Source: Bacillota bacterium
GTDB lineage: Bacteria > Bacillota > Clostridia > Christensenellales > Aristaeellaceae
Direction of reading: 5' to 3'
Length of the DNA: 64,000 nt
Assembly (NCBI GenBank): GCA_023436585.1
Contig: JAEZIN010000029.1
Location: 263,075 to 327,074, forward strand
This document shows positions 16,576-24,792 of the stretch, piece after piece. The notes under the pieces are model-generated. The model had not been told where the DNA came from, made no database searches, and worked only from the letters and a program-made list of their open reading frames with translations. A program made the translations under genes and the position numbers. Position 1 is the stretch's first letter. Each line of letters starts with the position of its first letter.

Positions 16576-17792
16576 AAGCGTTCGACGGCGTTCTTTCCGT
16601 AGGCGAACTCAATGAGTATGTGCGCCGCACCCTGGCGGCGGACCCCATGCTTTCGCACACGCGGCTGAAGGGGGAAATCAGCAACTTCAAGCGCCACACC
16701 TCCGGCCACTGGTATTTTTCTTTAAAGGATGACACAGCGCGGATCAACTGTGTCATGTTCCGCCAGAACAACCTGTCCGTCCGCCTTGTGCCAAGGGACG
16801 GAATGCAGGTAGTTTTAACGGGCAGCGTGAGCCTGTATCCCAGGGACGGCGCTTACCAGTTTTACGCCGAGGCAATGAAGGAAGACGGCCTGGGGGATCT
16901 GTTCCTGCGCTTTGAGCAGTTGAAACTGAAGCTGCAGAAGGAAGGATTGTTCGATGCGGCCCGCAAGCGGCCCCTGCCGCTTTTACCTTCCAAGGTTGGC
17001 ATCGTCACCTCCCGCACAGGGGCGGTGATACGCGACATCTGCCAGGTATCCTGGCGGCGGCATCCCGGCATGGAGCTGGTGCTTTTCCCGGCCCAGGTGC
17101 AGGGGGAAGGCGCGGCGGAGGACATCGTGCGGGGAATCGAAACGCTGGGCAGCATGCCCGGTATCTCGGTGATTATCGTAGGCCGGGGCGGCGGCTCCAT
17201 GGAGGATTTGTGGGCCTTTAACGAGGAGATAGTGGCACGGGCCATTGCGGCATGCCCCGTTCCTGTGGTGTCCGCTGTGGGCCATGAAACGGATTTCACC
17301 ATTGCTGATTTTGTGGCGGATGTGCGGGCTTCCACCCCTTCCGCCGCGGCGGAAATGGCGGTGCCGGTTCTGGATGATCTGCTGTTCACCATAGAAGAAA
17401 TGGCGCGGCGGCTTTCCGGCGGCGCGGAAAAAACGCTTCTAAAATACAGGGAGCGGCTTTTAAAGGCGCAGAACTGGCTGCAAACCTTGCACCCCAGGGC
17501 GCAGGTGCTGGCCGCGCAAAGCAGGGCGGATATGCTTTGCACCCGCATGAAAAACGCGGCCATGGCCGGGCTTGCGCTGCGGGAATCGCGGCTTTCCGCC
17601 ACGCAGGCCAAGCTTTCGGCCCTGGGCCCCATGCAGGTATTGAAAAGGGGCTACGCATTGGCGATAAAAGACGGCGTTCCCGTGACTGGGGTAAAGGCCG
17701 TTGCCCCAGGTGATCGATTGAAGGTGCTGTTTTCAGACGGGCGAGTGCTGGCAGATGCCCTGGATACAAAGGAGGGGAATCCCTTTGAGTGA
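16572..17792 (+). CDS. xseA: Exodeoxyribonuclease VII large subunit
   Basis: 406 residues. An N-terminal OB domain (LKGEISNFKRHTSGHWYFSL), the catalytic domain with the conserved PLPLLPSKVGIVTSRTGAVI and GRGGGSMEDLWAFNEE blocks, a helical arm, and the C-terminal LKRGYALAI. Degrades single-stranded DNA together with XseB. ATGA overlap with folD and an 8-nt overlap with xseB show tight coupling. Confidence 0.96.
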   Translation: MKAFDGVLSVGELNEYVRRTLAADPMLSHTRLKGEISNFKRHTSGHWYFSLKDDTARINCVMFRQNNLSVRLVPRDGMQVVLTGSVSLYPRDGAYQFYAEAMKEDGLGDLFLRFEQLKLKLQKEGLFDAARKRPLPLLPSKVGIVTSRTGAVIRDICQVSWRRHPGMELVLFPAQVQGEGAAEDIVRGIETLGSMPGISVIIVGRGGGSMEDLWAFNEEIVARAIAACPVPVVSAVGHETDFTIADFVADVRASTPSAAAEMAVPVLDDLLFTIEEMARRLSGGAEKTLLKYRERLLKAQNWLQTLHPRAQVLAAQSRADMLCTRMKNAAMAGLALRESRLSATQAKLSALGPMQVLKRGYALAIKDGVPVTGVKAVAPGDRLKVLFSDGRVLADALDTKEGNPFE

Positions 17793-18021
17793 AGTAAAAA
17801 ACGCGGAATCCTTTGAACAGACCCTGGAAAGATTCGAGGTGCTGGTAAAGACCATGGAAACGGGCGGCCTGCCCTTGGAGGATATGCTCCGCCTGTACGA
17901 GGAAGGCATGACCCTTTCCCAAACGCTGAAAAGCCAGCTGCAAAAAGCCCAGGGCAGGCTGACGGAATTGAACCTGCAAGGGGAAACACGGGGAACAGAC
18001 AAGCCGGAGTATGAGCCGTGA
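17785..18021 (+). CDS. xseB: Exodeoxyribonuclease VII small subunit
   Basis: 78 residues with the XseB pattern SFEQTLERFEVLVKTMETG and LPLEDMLRLYEEG. The TTG at 17785 is the likely start: AGGAGGGG lies 7 nt upstream and the resulting N-terminus MSEVKNAESFEQ fits the family. An upstream in-frame ATG at 17755 would add a non-conserved segment. It overlaps xseA by 8 nt and ispA by 4 nt (GTGA). Confidence 0.93.
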   Translation: MSEVKNAESFEQTLERFEVLVKTMETGGLPLEDMLRLYEEGMTLSQTLKSQLQKAQGRLTELNLQGETRGTDKPEYEP

Positions 18022-18914
18022 AAGAGTTGTATGTAACCTACCAGACCATGGTGGAAGGCGCGCTGGCATCCGCCATCCCACTGGGGGAAACGGTGCCAAA
18101 TGACAATGAGATACCAAGCCTGTTGGGCGCGGCCATGCGCTACAGCCTGATGGCGGGGGGCAAGCGGCTTCGGCCCGTGATGCTGCTGGCGGCCTATGCT
18201 TTAAAAAAGGAAGATGTGTCTCCGGCATTGCCCTATGCCGCGGCGCTGGAGATGATCCACACCTATTCCCTGATCCATGATGACCTGCCGGCCATGGATG
18301 ACGACGACCTTCGCCGGGGCAAGCCCACCTGCCACAGGGTGTACGGGGAGGCCATGGCGATCCTGGCTGGGGACGGGCTCCTCAATATGGCCTATGAAAC
18401 AATTCTAAAACAAGCTGTAAAGCTCGCTTCGCCTGAAGCAGTCGCCGCCGCCAACATCATCGCACGCCGTGCGGGCGTCACGGGCATGGTGGCCGGCCAA
18501 TCCCTGGATGTGTCCATGGAAGGGCAAAGGCCGGACATCTCGCTGGTGACCTACATCCACCGCCACAAGACCGCGGATATGTTAACCGGGGCTGTGGAGG
18601 CCGGGCTTGCACTTGCCGGCGGCACCCAGGCGGAGCTTAACGCGGTGAGGGATTACGGCTTTCATACTGGCGTGGCCTTTCAGATTGTGGATGACCTGCT
18701 GGACATCGAGGGTGAGGAAAAGCTGCTGGGCAAAAGGACGGGCATGGATGAAAAGCACGGCAAGCTTACCTGGCCCGCCTGCGTGGGGGTTGAAAAAGCG
18801 CGGGAGGATGCGCGCCTTCACGTGGAAGCGGCGGTCAAGGTCTTGTCCGTCTTTGAACAAAAGGGAAACTTTCTTGTATACCTTGCGCAAAGCATGCTTC
18901 ACCGGGTACAATAA
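18018..18914 (+). CDS. ispA: Polyprenyl (farnesyl/geranyl) diphosphate synthase
   Basis: 298 residues of the short-chain trans-prenyltransferase family. The first Asp-rich motif is in DDLPAMDDDDLRRGKPT (near residue 92) and the second is DDLLD (near 226). GGKRLRP near residue 50 binds isopentenyl diphosphate. Makes farnesyl diphosphate for quinone and undecaprenyl synthesis. GTG start overlapping the xseB stop. In many Clostridia dxs follows; here it does not, and a PAP2-like gene comes instead. Confidence 0.93.
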   Translation: MKELYVTYQTMVEGALASAIPLGETVPNDNEIPSLLGAAMRYSLMAGGKRLRPVMLLAAYALKKEDVSPALPYAAALEMIHTYSLIHDDLPAMDDDDLRRGKPTCHRVYGEAMAILAGDGLLNMAYETILKQAVKLASPEAVAAANIIARRAGVTGMVAGQSLDVSMEGQRPDISLVTYIHRHKTADMLTGAVEAGLALAGGTQAELNAVRDYGFHTGVAFQIVDDLLDIEGEEKLLGKRTGMDEKHGKLTWPACVGVEKAREDARLHVEAAVKVLSVFEQKGNFLVYLAQSMLHRVQ

Positions 18915-18953
18915 GTGCGGTTGCAAATGTGTGGATAAGAGGCGGTTGTTTCG

Positions 18954-19403
18954 TTGCATAGCATCGCTGGAGTATTACAGAATCAAATACTGATATGCGC
19001 CATGACAGCCTGGTTTGTTGCCCAGGCGCTGAAGGTGCCCATCTATTACCTGGTGGAGCATGAGCTGAACTGGCGCAGGTGGTTAGGCTCGGGCGGCATG
19101 CCCAGTTCCCACAGCGCGCTGGTAGTCGCGCTGACCGCCATGGTGGGGGCGAGAATGGGCTTTGACACGGCGGTCTTTGCCATCTCCTTTGCCCTGTCCA
19201 TTATTGTCATGTATGACGCGGCCGGCGTGCGCAGGGAAACAGGCACCCAGGCCGCCGTTATCAACAAAATACTGCATGACATGCTGGTGGACGGCAAGCA
19301 CATCACCGAGGAAGAATTGAAGGAACTGGTGGGCCATACGCCTCTGGAGGTTTTTGCCGGCGCTTTGCTGGGGCTGATCGTTACCGGACTGTTCCTGATT
19401 TGA
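18954..19403 (+). CDS. Divergent PAP2 family protein (DUF212)
   Basis: 149 residues with three to four membrane helices. It carries the DUF212 signature GSGGMPSSHSA followed by MYDAAGVRRETGTQA, related to PAP2 acid phosphatases and vanadium haloperoxidases. A phosphatase acting on prenyl or lipid phosphates is a reasonable idea, given its position right after ispA, but is not shown. The start is a TTG (18954) with a modest AGAGGCGG site; another start cannot be excluded. Confidence 0.85.
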   Translation: MHSIAGVLQNQILICAMTAWFVAQALKVPIYYLVEHELNWRRWLGSGGMPSSHSALVVALTAMVGARMGFDTAVFAISFALSIIVMYDAAGVRRETGTQAAVINKILHDMLVDGKHITEEELKELVGHTPLEVFAGALLGLIVTGLFLI

Positions 19404-19425
19404 TATACGCAAGGAGGAAGAACAA

Positions 19426-19956
19426 ATGGATCACTTTATGGAAGAGATCGTGGTCAAGAAAAGCAAAGGGCTGGACGAAGTGCTGTATTTCGTTTCGGCG
19501 GTGGTGATGGTGATCATGGCGCTGTTCGCCGTGATGCAGCTTCAGTTTCTGCTGACATCCTTCGACATTTTCTCCGTCATCACGGTCGTCATAAGCGGCG
19601 GCACCGCCGTGCTCCTCTTTTTGCGCAGGGACAGGCTGCGCACGGAGTTTGAGTACACCTTCACCAATGGGGAAATGGATTTTGCCAAGGTGTACAACAA
19701 CCAAAAGCGCAAAAACCTGGGCACCATGCGGGTGAAGAACGTGGAGGCCTTCGGGCCGGTTTCCTCTTCCTCCTTCCAGCGTTACATCTCCATGCCTGGC
19801 ATCAAAAGGGATCACTGGTTTTTGAACCGCGGAGCGGAGCTGTATTACTTCTATTTCGTGAAGGACGGAAACAAGCGCGTCATCATCCTGGAGCCTTCGG
19901 CTGAAATGGTGGAAATGATCAAAAAATACCTGCAAAGGGGCGCCTATCAGGCATAA
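19426..19956 (+). CDS. Two-TM membrane protein, DUF6106-like
   Basis: 176 residues. A short cytoplasmic N-terminus (MDHFMEEIVVKKSKG) is followed by two membrane helices (residues about 20-66) and a soluble C-terminal domain with a PH-like alternation of strands (LGTMRVKNVEAFGP, AELYYFYFVKDG). It resembles the Clostridia family labelled DUF6106; the function is unknown. AAGGAGGAAG precedes the ATG and its stop overlaps the next start by one base (TAATG). Confidence 0.7.
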   Translation: MDHFMEEIVVKKSKGLDEVLYFVSAVVMVIMALFAVMQLQFLLTSFDIFSVITVVISGGTAVLLFLRRDRLRTEFEYTFTNGEMDFAKVYNNQKRKNLGTMRVKNVEAFGPVSSSSFQRYISMPGIKRDHWFLNRGAELYYFYFVKDGNKRVIILEPSAEMVEMIKKYLQRGAYQA

Positions 19957-21107
19957 TGGAAGCATATCTGGACAACAGCGCCACCACAAGGCCGTCGCAA
20001 ACGGTAATTGAAGCCGTTGTGGCAGCCATGCGGGATGGCTTTTACAACCCCTCCTCCCCCTACGGCCCCGCCCTCCAAGCGGAGAAGCGGATGGATGACT
20101 GCCGGGCGCTGCTTCTAAAGCAGCTGCAGGCAGGACCGGGGGAGGTGATTTTTGCCGCCGGCGGCACGGAAGCGGATAATCTGGCCATTTTAGGCTATCT
20201 TTCCACCGTCAAAAAGCCGGGCAAGGTACTTTTTTCGGCGGTGGAGCATCCGGCCGTAAAGCAAAGCTGCCTGGCGGCGGAACGGATGGGCCATACCCCT
20301 GTCGTAATCCCTGTGCTGAAGGACGGCACGGCGGATTTGGAAGCCTTGCGTACCTTGCTGGATGACAGCGTGCATTTGATTTGCGTAATGCAGGTGAACA
20401 ACGAAACCGGGGCCATACAGCCGCTGAAAGAGATTGCCGCGCTCCGGGACAGCCTCTGCCCCAGGGCGGCCATTCATGTGGACGGCGTCCAGGGCTTTTT
20501 GCGCGTTCCCCTTTCCATGCAGGCTTTGAACATACAATCCTATGCCTTAAGCGCCCACAAGCTCCACGGCCCCAAGGGCGTGGGCGCGCTGGTGCTGCAA
20601 AAGGGGCATAAGGTAAGCCCCCGGGAGTTTGGCGGCGGCCAGGAAAAGGGGCTGCGGTCCGGCACGGAAAACACGCCGGGAATAGCGGGGCTGATGGCAG
20701 CGGTGGAAAGCTACCCTGCCGGCGCCGCGAATGCAATGCAAGAATTGAAGACGCGGCTGTATGGGGCGCTGAAGGAAGCTGTCCCCGGCGCCCGGATCAA
20801 CGGTCCTGATATTTGCAGCCCAGCCGCTGCGCCGCATATTTTGAACATTTCCCTGCCGCCTGTCCGCTCGGAGACCATGCTTTACGCCCTGGCCGGAGAC
20901 GGTATCTATGTCAGCATGGGTTCTGCCTGCTCCTCCCGCAGGCAAAAGATATCGGAAACACTCAAGGCCATGGCTGTGCCGCAAACCGATGCGGAAAGCG
21001 CCATCCGGTTTAGTCTGTCTGCATGTAATACACAGGAGGAAATTGATTACACCGCGGGCAGAGTAAAGGAGCATTATCAGCAATTGTCCAGATATCAAAG
21101 GCGTTGA
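19956..21107 (+). CDS. Cysteine desulfurase (NifS/IscS family)
   Basis: 383 residues, fold type I PLP enzyme. The N-terminus YLDNSATTRPS, the PLP-binding lysine in SAHKLHGPKG (Lys202) and the catalytic cysteine in MGSACSSR (Cys325) are intact. It takes sulfur from cysteine as an enzyme persulfide. Thiamine/tRNA sulfur protein ThiI lies a few hundred bases downstream, and in Firmicutes a dedicated desulfurase next to thiI feeds s4U formation, so ThiI is the probable partner. The start overlaps the previous stop by one base. Confidence 0.93.
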   Translation: MEAYLDNSATTRPSQTVIEAVVAAMRDGFYNPSSPYGPALQAEKRMDDCRALLLKQLQAGPGEVIFAAGGTEADNLAILGYLSTVKKPGKVLFSAVEHPAVKQSCLAAERMGHTPVVIPVLKDGTADLEALRTLLDDSVHLICVMQVNNETGAIQPLKEIAALRDSLCPRAAIHVDGVQGFLRVPLSMQALNIQSYALSAHKLHGPKGVGALVLQKGHKVSPREFGGGQEKGLRSGTENTPGIAGLMAAVESYPAGAANAMQELKTRLYGALKEAVPGARINGPDICSPAAAPHILNISLPPVRSETMLYALAGDGIYVSMGSACSSRRQKISETLKAMAVPQTDAESAIRFSLSACNTQEEIDYTAGRVKEHYQQLSRYQRR

Positions 21108-21162
21108 TGCGGTTGCAAGTTCTTCCATATTCAAACAGGTCCGGACTGATGGAGGATGTGGT

Positions 21163-21399
21163 ATGTATAGTACAGCATATATCATCGGATCCGTATTGGT
21201 CTTCTTTCTGGATATCGTTCCCTCTTCCAAGCTAAATGAAAGCACAACGTTGCAGATAGTTAGATTTGACAAGCGTGACAAGCGCTACAAGGTACAAAAT
21301 GTACTGAACAAGATCATTTTGGTTTGCGGAAAAATCAATCTTGGTGTCTGCGCTTTGCTTCTTCTGCTCAAATGCATGGGAGTTATCCCCTGGTGGTGA
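21163..21399 (+). CDS. Small membrane protein, 78 aa
   Basis: Not recognised. Two hydrophobic helices, at residues 4-20 and about 50-70, separated by a basic loop (FDKRDKRYKVQN). GGAGG precedes the ATG by a suitable distance. Codon usage is noticeably more AT-rich than in the flanking desulfurase and thiI genes. It sits just before the diverged thiI remnant. Confidence 0.5.
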   Translation: MYSTAYIIGSVLVFFLDIVPSSKLNESTTLQIVRFDKRDKRYKVQNVLNKIILVCGKINLGVCALLLLLKCMGVIPWW

Positions 21400-21435
21400 T
21401 CTTACGAAGTTGTATAAGGGAAAGGTAGATTTATT

Positions 21436-21513
21436 CAACGTGAGGTATTACCTGTCCGCTTTGGTGAAATTTATTTAAAAGGCTTGAACCATCCCTGTTT
21501 TCTGCGTATGCTT
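21436..21513 (+). pseudogene. Remnant of a diverged thiI 5' end
   Basis: Twenty-five codons from 21439 align without gaps to codons 2-26 of the intact thiI at 21733. By my count 60 of 75 bases match, but 22 of 25 residues match, so most differences are synonymous. The initiator position reads CAA. The similarity stops exactly where the R1 element (21511) begins. This is a remnant of a related but distinct thiI allele. Confidence 0.85.
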
Positions 21514-21682
21514 CCGAAGGTTTCCAAAGGCTCCAGAGCCTAGCCGCCGCCAGTGGCGGCACTAGGTTAGGCGTAGGAGGCTTGCGAAAAGGAGCAGTGC
21601 AAGCGTTAGCGCAGCAATGCGACTATTGAGCAAGCTGGACCGATCGAAAAGCCCTTTGGTTGCGTCCGCAGGCGCGAAATCC
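21511..21682 (-). repeat. R1 repeat, copy 4 (long form, inverted, carrying M)
   Basis: On the plus strand it reads CTTCCGAAGGTTTCCAAAGG, module M inverted, then CCGATCGAAAAGCCCTTTGG and GCGTCCGCAGGCGCGAAAT. It separates the thiI remnant from the intact thiI gene. Confidence 0.85.
21529..21631 (-). repeat. Module M, copy 2 (inside R1)
   Basis: Inverted relative to copy 1. It contains a variant central hairpin, CCGCCGCCAGTGGCGGC, with outer CTAG/CTAG arms replacing the usual CGCCGCCTGTGGCGG region, so the structure is kept with a changed sequence. Confidence 0.8.
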
Positions 21683-21732
21683 TAAATATCTGGCACAGCA
21701 AGTTCTATTAGTTTTTAAAGGGGATTTGTATC

Positions 21733-22875
21733 ATGCGTGAGGTGCTCCTGGTCCGCTTTGGCGAAATTTACTTGAAAGGCCTGAACCGGCCTTATTTTCT
21801 GCGAATGCTGGTGGACAGGGTCAAGGCGTCTGTCCGGGGAATGGGCGGAACCGTATGGCTCAATGACAGCCGCGTGTTCGTTAGCGGCGCGGACATGAAC
21901 GAGTGCATCCGCAGGGTCACCAAGGTGTTCGGCGTGCATTCCGTGTGCCCCGCCATTGAGATGGAGAAGGCCGACTTTGACGCGGTCTGCGCCGCCGCTG
22001 TGGATGTTATGAAGGATATCAAGGGCACCTTCAAGGTGACCGCCCGCCGCTCCGACAAACGCTATTTTTTGGACTCCCCGGAAATCAACATCCGCATGGG
22101 GGAGTATATTTTAAATAGGCTGCCGGGCCTTACGGTGGATGTGCATACCCCGGAGCATGTGCTGAACGTAGAAATAAGGGACATGGCCTACCTGTACGCC
22201 AAGACCATCCCCGCGGCCGGCGGCATGCCGGTGGGTACCAATGGCCGGGCCACGCTTTTATTGTCCGGCGGCATCGACAGCCCCGTGGCCGGCTACATGA
22301 TCGCCAAGCGGGGCGTAACGGTGAGTGCCGTGCATTTCCATTCCTTCCCCTATACCAGCGACCGGGCGAAGGAAAAGGTGCTGTCTTTGGCCCGCATCCT
22401 TTCCGAAAGCTTGTGCGGAGTTCGCGTGCATGTGGTGCCCTTCACCCGCATACAGATGGAGATTCACGAAAAATGCCCCGAGGAGTATACCACCCTCATC
22501 ATGCGCAGGTACATGATGCGCATTGCCGAGCGCATCGCCAAGGCGGAGCATTCCCATGGCCTAATCACCGGCGAGAGCATCGGCCAGGTGGCCAGCCAGA
22601 CCATGCAGGCGCTCCAGTGCACGGATGAAGTGGTGTCGCTGCCTGTTTTTAGGCCGCTGATCGGGTTTGACAAGCAGGAGATCATTGACGTGGCCAGGAA
22701 AATCGGCACGTTTGAAACATCGTCCCTGCCGTATGAGGACTGCTGCACTGTGTTTACGCCACGCCATCCCGCCACCAAGCCCAGAAAAGAAAAAATCCTG
22801 GAAGGGGAGGCGCTGCTTAATAGCGAGGCCCTCATCCAGGATGCGTTGGATCATATAGAAGTTGTGGATGTGTGA
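21733..22875 (+). CDS. thiI: tRNA 4-thiouridine synthase ThiI
   Basis: 380 residues. An N-terminal ferredoxin-like/THUMP region (residues about 1-165) is followed by the PP-loop ATPase domain with SGGIDSP (178-184). There is no C-terminal rhodanese domain, so the Cys-persulfide must come from a partner desulfurase, probably the gene at 19956. It makes s4U8 in tRNA; whether it also serves thiamine synthesis is unknown. AAAGGGGAT precedes the ATG. The gene is bracketed by inverted R1 copies and preceded by a thiI remnant. Confidence 0.95.
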   Translation: MREVLLVRFGEIYLKGLNRPYFLRMLVDRVKASVRGMGGTVWLNDSRVFVSGADMNECIRRVTKVFGVHSVCPAIEMEKADFDAVCAAAVDVMKDIKGTFKVTARRSDKRYFLDSPEINIRMGEYILNRLPGLTVDVHTPEHVLNVEIRDMAYLYAKTIPAAGGMPVGTNGRATLLLSGGIDSPVAGYMIAKRGVTVSAVHFHSFPYTSDRAKEKVLSLARILSESLCGVRVHVVPFTRIQMEIHEKCPEEYTTLIMRRYMMRIAERIAKAEHSHGLITGESIGQVASQTMQALQCTDEVVSLPVFRPLIGFDKQEIIDVARKIGTFETSSLPYEDCCTVFTPRHPATKPRKEKILEGEALLNSEALIQDALDHIEVVDV

Positions 22876-22892
22876 TGTTCAATGCTAGTTAC

Positions 22893-22969
22893 GAAGAAGG
22901 ATTTCGCGCTTTCGAGCGCGACCAAAGGGCTTTCCGATCGGCTTTGGAAACCTTCGGACGCCATCTCCA
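22893..22969 (+). repeat. R1 repeat, copy 5 (short form)
   Basis: It begins 17 nt after the thiI stop. Hairpin CGCGCT-TTCG-AGCGCG, fully paired although the bases differ from other copies, then CCAAAGGGC...GGCTTTGG and ACCTTCGGACGCCATCTCC. Confidence 0.85.
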
Positions 22970-23030
22970 ATTAAGTATCTAGTTCTATAAAATCGATGTT
23001 ATTTGAGTGTTTTTATGTATCTCTTCAATA

Positions 23031-23192
23031 TGGGGATTGCAAAGGGGCTGTGTTCCAGCTGGCTTAATAGTCGCGCTGCTGCGCTGCCGCTTGCATCACT
23101 CCTTTTCGCCAGCCTCCTCCGCCTCGCTTCATCCGCCACAGGCGGCGCTTCGGCTACGGAGCCTTTGCCGAGGTGCAGGGGCAGAGCCCCTG
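23031..23192 (-). repeat. R2 element carrying M, abutting the bofA stop codon
   Basis: On the minus strand, directly after the TAG of bofA, hairpin CAGGGGCTCTGCCCCTG, then an arm GCAAAGG, module M, and CCCCTTTGCAATCCCC. This is the same layout as the R2 copies after aspS and pgk, expanded by M in the loop of hairpin 2. Confidence 0.8.
23062..23163 (+). repeat. Module M, copy 3 (inside R2)
   Basis: From GCTTAATAGTCGC to TACGGAGCC with the CCGCC-ACA-GGCGG hairpin. It shows that M also occurs inside R2, not only R1. Confidence 0.8.
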
Positions 23193-23450
23193 CTACATGA
23201 CTCGCAGTATCAGCAGCAGTCCCAGGCCAGGCACGCCCAGCATGCCGGTGACGATGGCTGTCAGAGGGTTCAGCCCGATGGCCAGGTCAAAAGGGGCGGC
23301 CAGCAGGTTCCACACCATCAGTACGCCGACGCCCAGTAAGCCGCGTTCCAGCAGCTTCCAGGCCGGCTTGTAAGGTTCCACATGGACGCCCGCTATGTAA
23401 ATAAGGATCAATAGCCCGGCATAAAAGGCAATCAGTATCATTTTTTCCAT
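23193..23450 (-). CDS. bofA: Pro-sigma-K processing regulator BofA
   Basis: 85 residues. Two to three membrane helices and the BofA family ending NPLTAIVTGMLGVPGLGLLL. In Bacillus BofA holds the SpoIVFB protease inactive in the outer forespore membrane until the sigma-G signal arrives. It is one of the clearest sporulation markers in the window. The ATG at 23450 follows AAAAGGGGG. A CATACAAT box about 22-29 nt upstream matches the sigma-E -10. Its stop codon touches the R2 element. Confidence 0.85.
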   Translation of the reverse strand: MEKMILIAFYAGLLILIYIAGVHVEPYKPAWKLLERGLLGVGVLMVWNLLAAPFDLAIGLNPLTAIVTGMLGVPGLGLLLILRVM

Positions 23451-23471
23451 GGCGGCGCCCCCTTTTGGCAC

Positions 23472-23479
23472 ATTGTATG
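23472..23479 (-). promoter_or_regulatory. Sigma-E-like -10 box of bofA
   Basis: CATACAAT on the minus strand matches the sigma-E -10 consensus CATACANT. A clear -35 (ATA-type) is not seen at the usual distance, so support is partial. Confidence 0.45.
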
Positions 23480-23534
23480 CGCGCAAGGACAGAAAGAAAA
23501 CAACTTTCCGTACGCACATTTTTCTTACCGGGGC

Positions 23535-23563
23535 TTGCGGATTTGCCCCGGCTGATGTATACT
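23535..23563 (+). promoter_or_regulatory. Putative promoter of cggR
   Basis: TTGCGG (23535-23540), 17-nt spacer, TATACT (23558-23563). The expected transcript start falls at the edge of the CggR-like operator. Confidence 0.65.
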
Positions 23564-23568
23564 TTTGT

Positions 23569-23602
23569 GGGACGAAAATGGTCAAGTGGGACATTTTAAG
23601 CC
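23569..23602 (+). promoter_or_regulatory. CggR-type operator (direct repeat)
   Basis: GGGAC-N6-GGTC-N4-GGGAC-N6-AGCC, the same spacing as the Bacillus CggR operator CGGGAC-N6-TGTC-N4-CGGGAC-N6-TGTC. It lies at the cggR transcription start, so self-repression is expected and should be relieved by fructose-1,6-bisphosphate. Confidence 0.7.
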
Positions 23603-23618
23603 CGCCGGAGGGGAAGGT

Positions 23619-24644
23619 ATGCAGGAGGATTTTCTGAACCTGATGCAGCATCTTGCCCCCGATCTGGCCCGGGAAATGGGCCTTCGGGCGCTGGTGCTGG
23701 AGCGCATCGCCGTCCTGCAGCCGGTGGGGCGCAGACAGCTGGCCGCACGGCTGAACCTGCCGGAGCGGGAGATACGCACGGTGGCTTCGGTGCTCAAAGA
23801 GGAAGGATTTATAGACCTGGACGCGGCGGGGATGACGCTGACGCCGTCGGCGGAGGCCGTTTTGCCCGGCGCCCGGGAGTTCAGCAGGGCCATGCGGGGC
23901 CTGACCGCGCTGGAGACCACCTTGTCCGGGCTTTTAAACGTGCCTCGCGTATTCGTGGCGGCGGGGAACGCGGATGAGGAAAATCATGTGCTTCATGATG
24001 TGGGCCGCATGGCGGCACAGCGGCTGCGCAGTATCCTGCAAAGCGGCGATACCCTGGCGGTGACCGGGGGCGGCACCATGGCTGAGGTGGCCCGCAATAT
24101 GCAGCCGTCCTCCCCCATGAACGTAATGGTGGTTCCGGCCAGGGGCGGCATGGGCCGCACGGTGGAAACCCAGGCGAATACCCTGGCGGCTGAAATCGCC
24201 AGGAAGCTTGGCGGGCATCACCGGCTGATCCACCTTCCCGACCATATGGACGCGGCGGCCATGCAGGAAATGCTCAAGCTGCCGGAGATACGCGAAACCA
24301 TAGAGCTTTTACAGCGGGCGGATGTGATCCTGCACGGCATCGGCCGGGCCGATGAAATGGCCAAGCACCGGCATCTGCCGGTGAGCCTCACCAGAAAGCT
24401 CCTGTCCGAAGGCGCGGTGGCGGAAGCCTTTGGATATTACTTTGACCGCGAGGGAAACTGTTTGTATACGGCTTCCAGCGTGGGCGTCGACCTGGGGCGC
24501 TTAAAGCCCAACTGCCTGATGATTGCCGTGGCGGCGGGCGAGAAAAAGGCCGAATCCATGATCGCGGTGCTGCGCCATTACCGACACGAAATGCTGGTCA
24601 CCGACGAAGGCGCCGCCAGGCAGATTATCGCCCTGCTGTCTTAA
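23619..24644 (+). CDS. cggR: Central glycolytic genes regulator CggR (SorC family)
   Basis: 341 residues. An N-terminal winged helix-turn-helix (residues about 30-75, RRQLAARLNLPEREIRTVASVL) and a C-terminal sugar-phosphate-binding domain (about 90-341) with GDTLAVTGGGTMAEVA and ILHGIGRADEMA. It represses glycolytic genes and is released by fructose-1,6-bisphosphate. GGAGGGGAAGG precedes the ATG at 23619. In Bacillus it precedes gapA; here gapA is missing and pgk comes next. Confidence 0.9.
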   Translation: MQEDFLNLMQHLAPDLAREMGLRALVLERIAVLQPVGRRQLAARLNLPEREIRTVASVLKEEGFIDLDAAGMTLTPSAEAVLPGAREFSRAMRGLTALETTLSGLLNVPRVFVAAGNADEENHVLHDVGRMAAQRLRSILQSGDTLAVTGGGTMAEVARNMQPSSPMNVMVVPARGGMGRTVETQANTLAAEIARKLGGHHRLIHLPDHMDAAAMQEMLKLPEIRETIELLQRADVILHGIGRADEMAKHRHLPVSLTRKLLSEGAVAEAFGYYFDREGNCLYTASSVGVDLGRLKPNCLMIAVAAGEKKAESMIAVLRHYRHEMLVTDEGAARQIIALLS

Positions 24645-24662
24645 GCAAGTTACGGAAGTGCA

Positions 24663-24715
24663 TGCCCATAGATGGGTAGGAAAGCCCTGGTCGCGCACGC
24701 AGGCGCGAAACTCCA
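24663..24715 (-). repeat. R1 repeat, copy 6 (partial)
   Basis: Only one half is left: GGTAGGAAAGCCCTGG, then the hairpin region TCGCGCACGCAGGCGCGAAA. It resembles the long copy at 33689 with its left arm deleted, and lies in the cggR-pgk spacer. Confidence 0.65.
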
Positions 24716-24792
24716 ATTACCGATTGCACGCCCTTTATGGGATGGCAATACAACACCGATTACCAAATTTTTTTGCATAAGGAGTGTGTACC

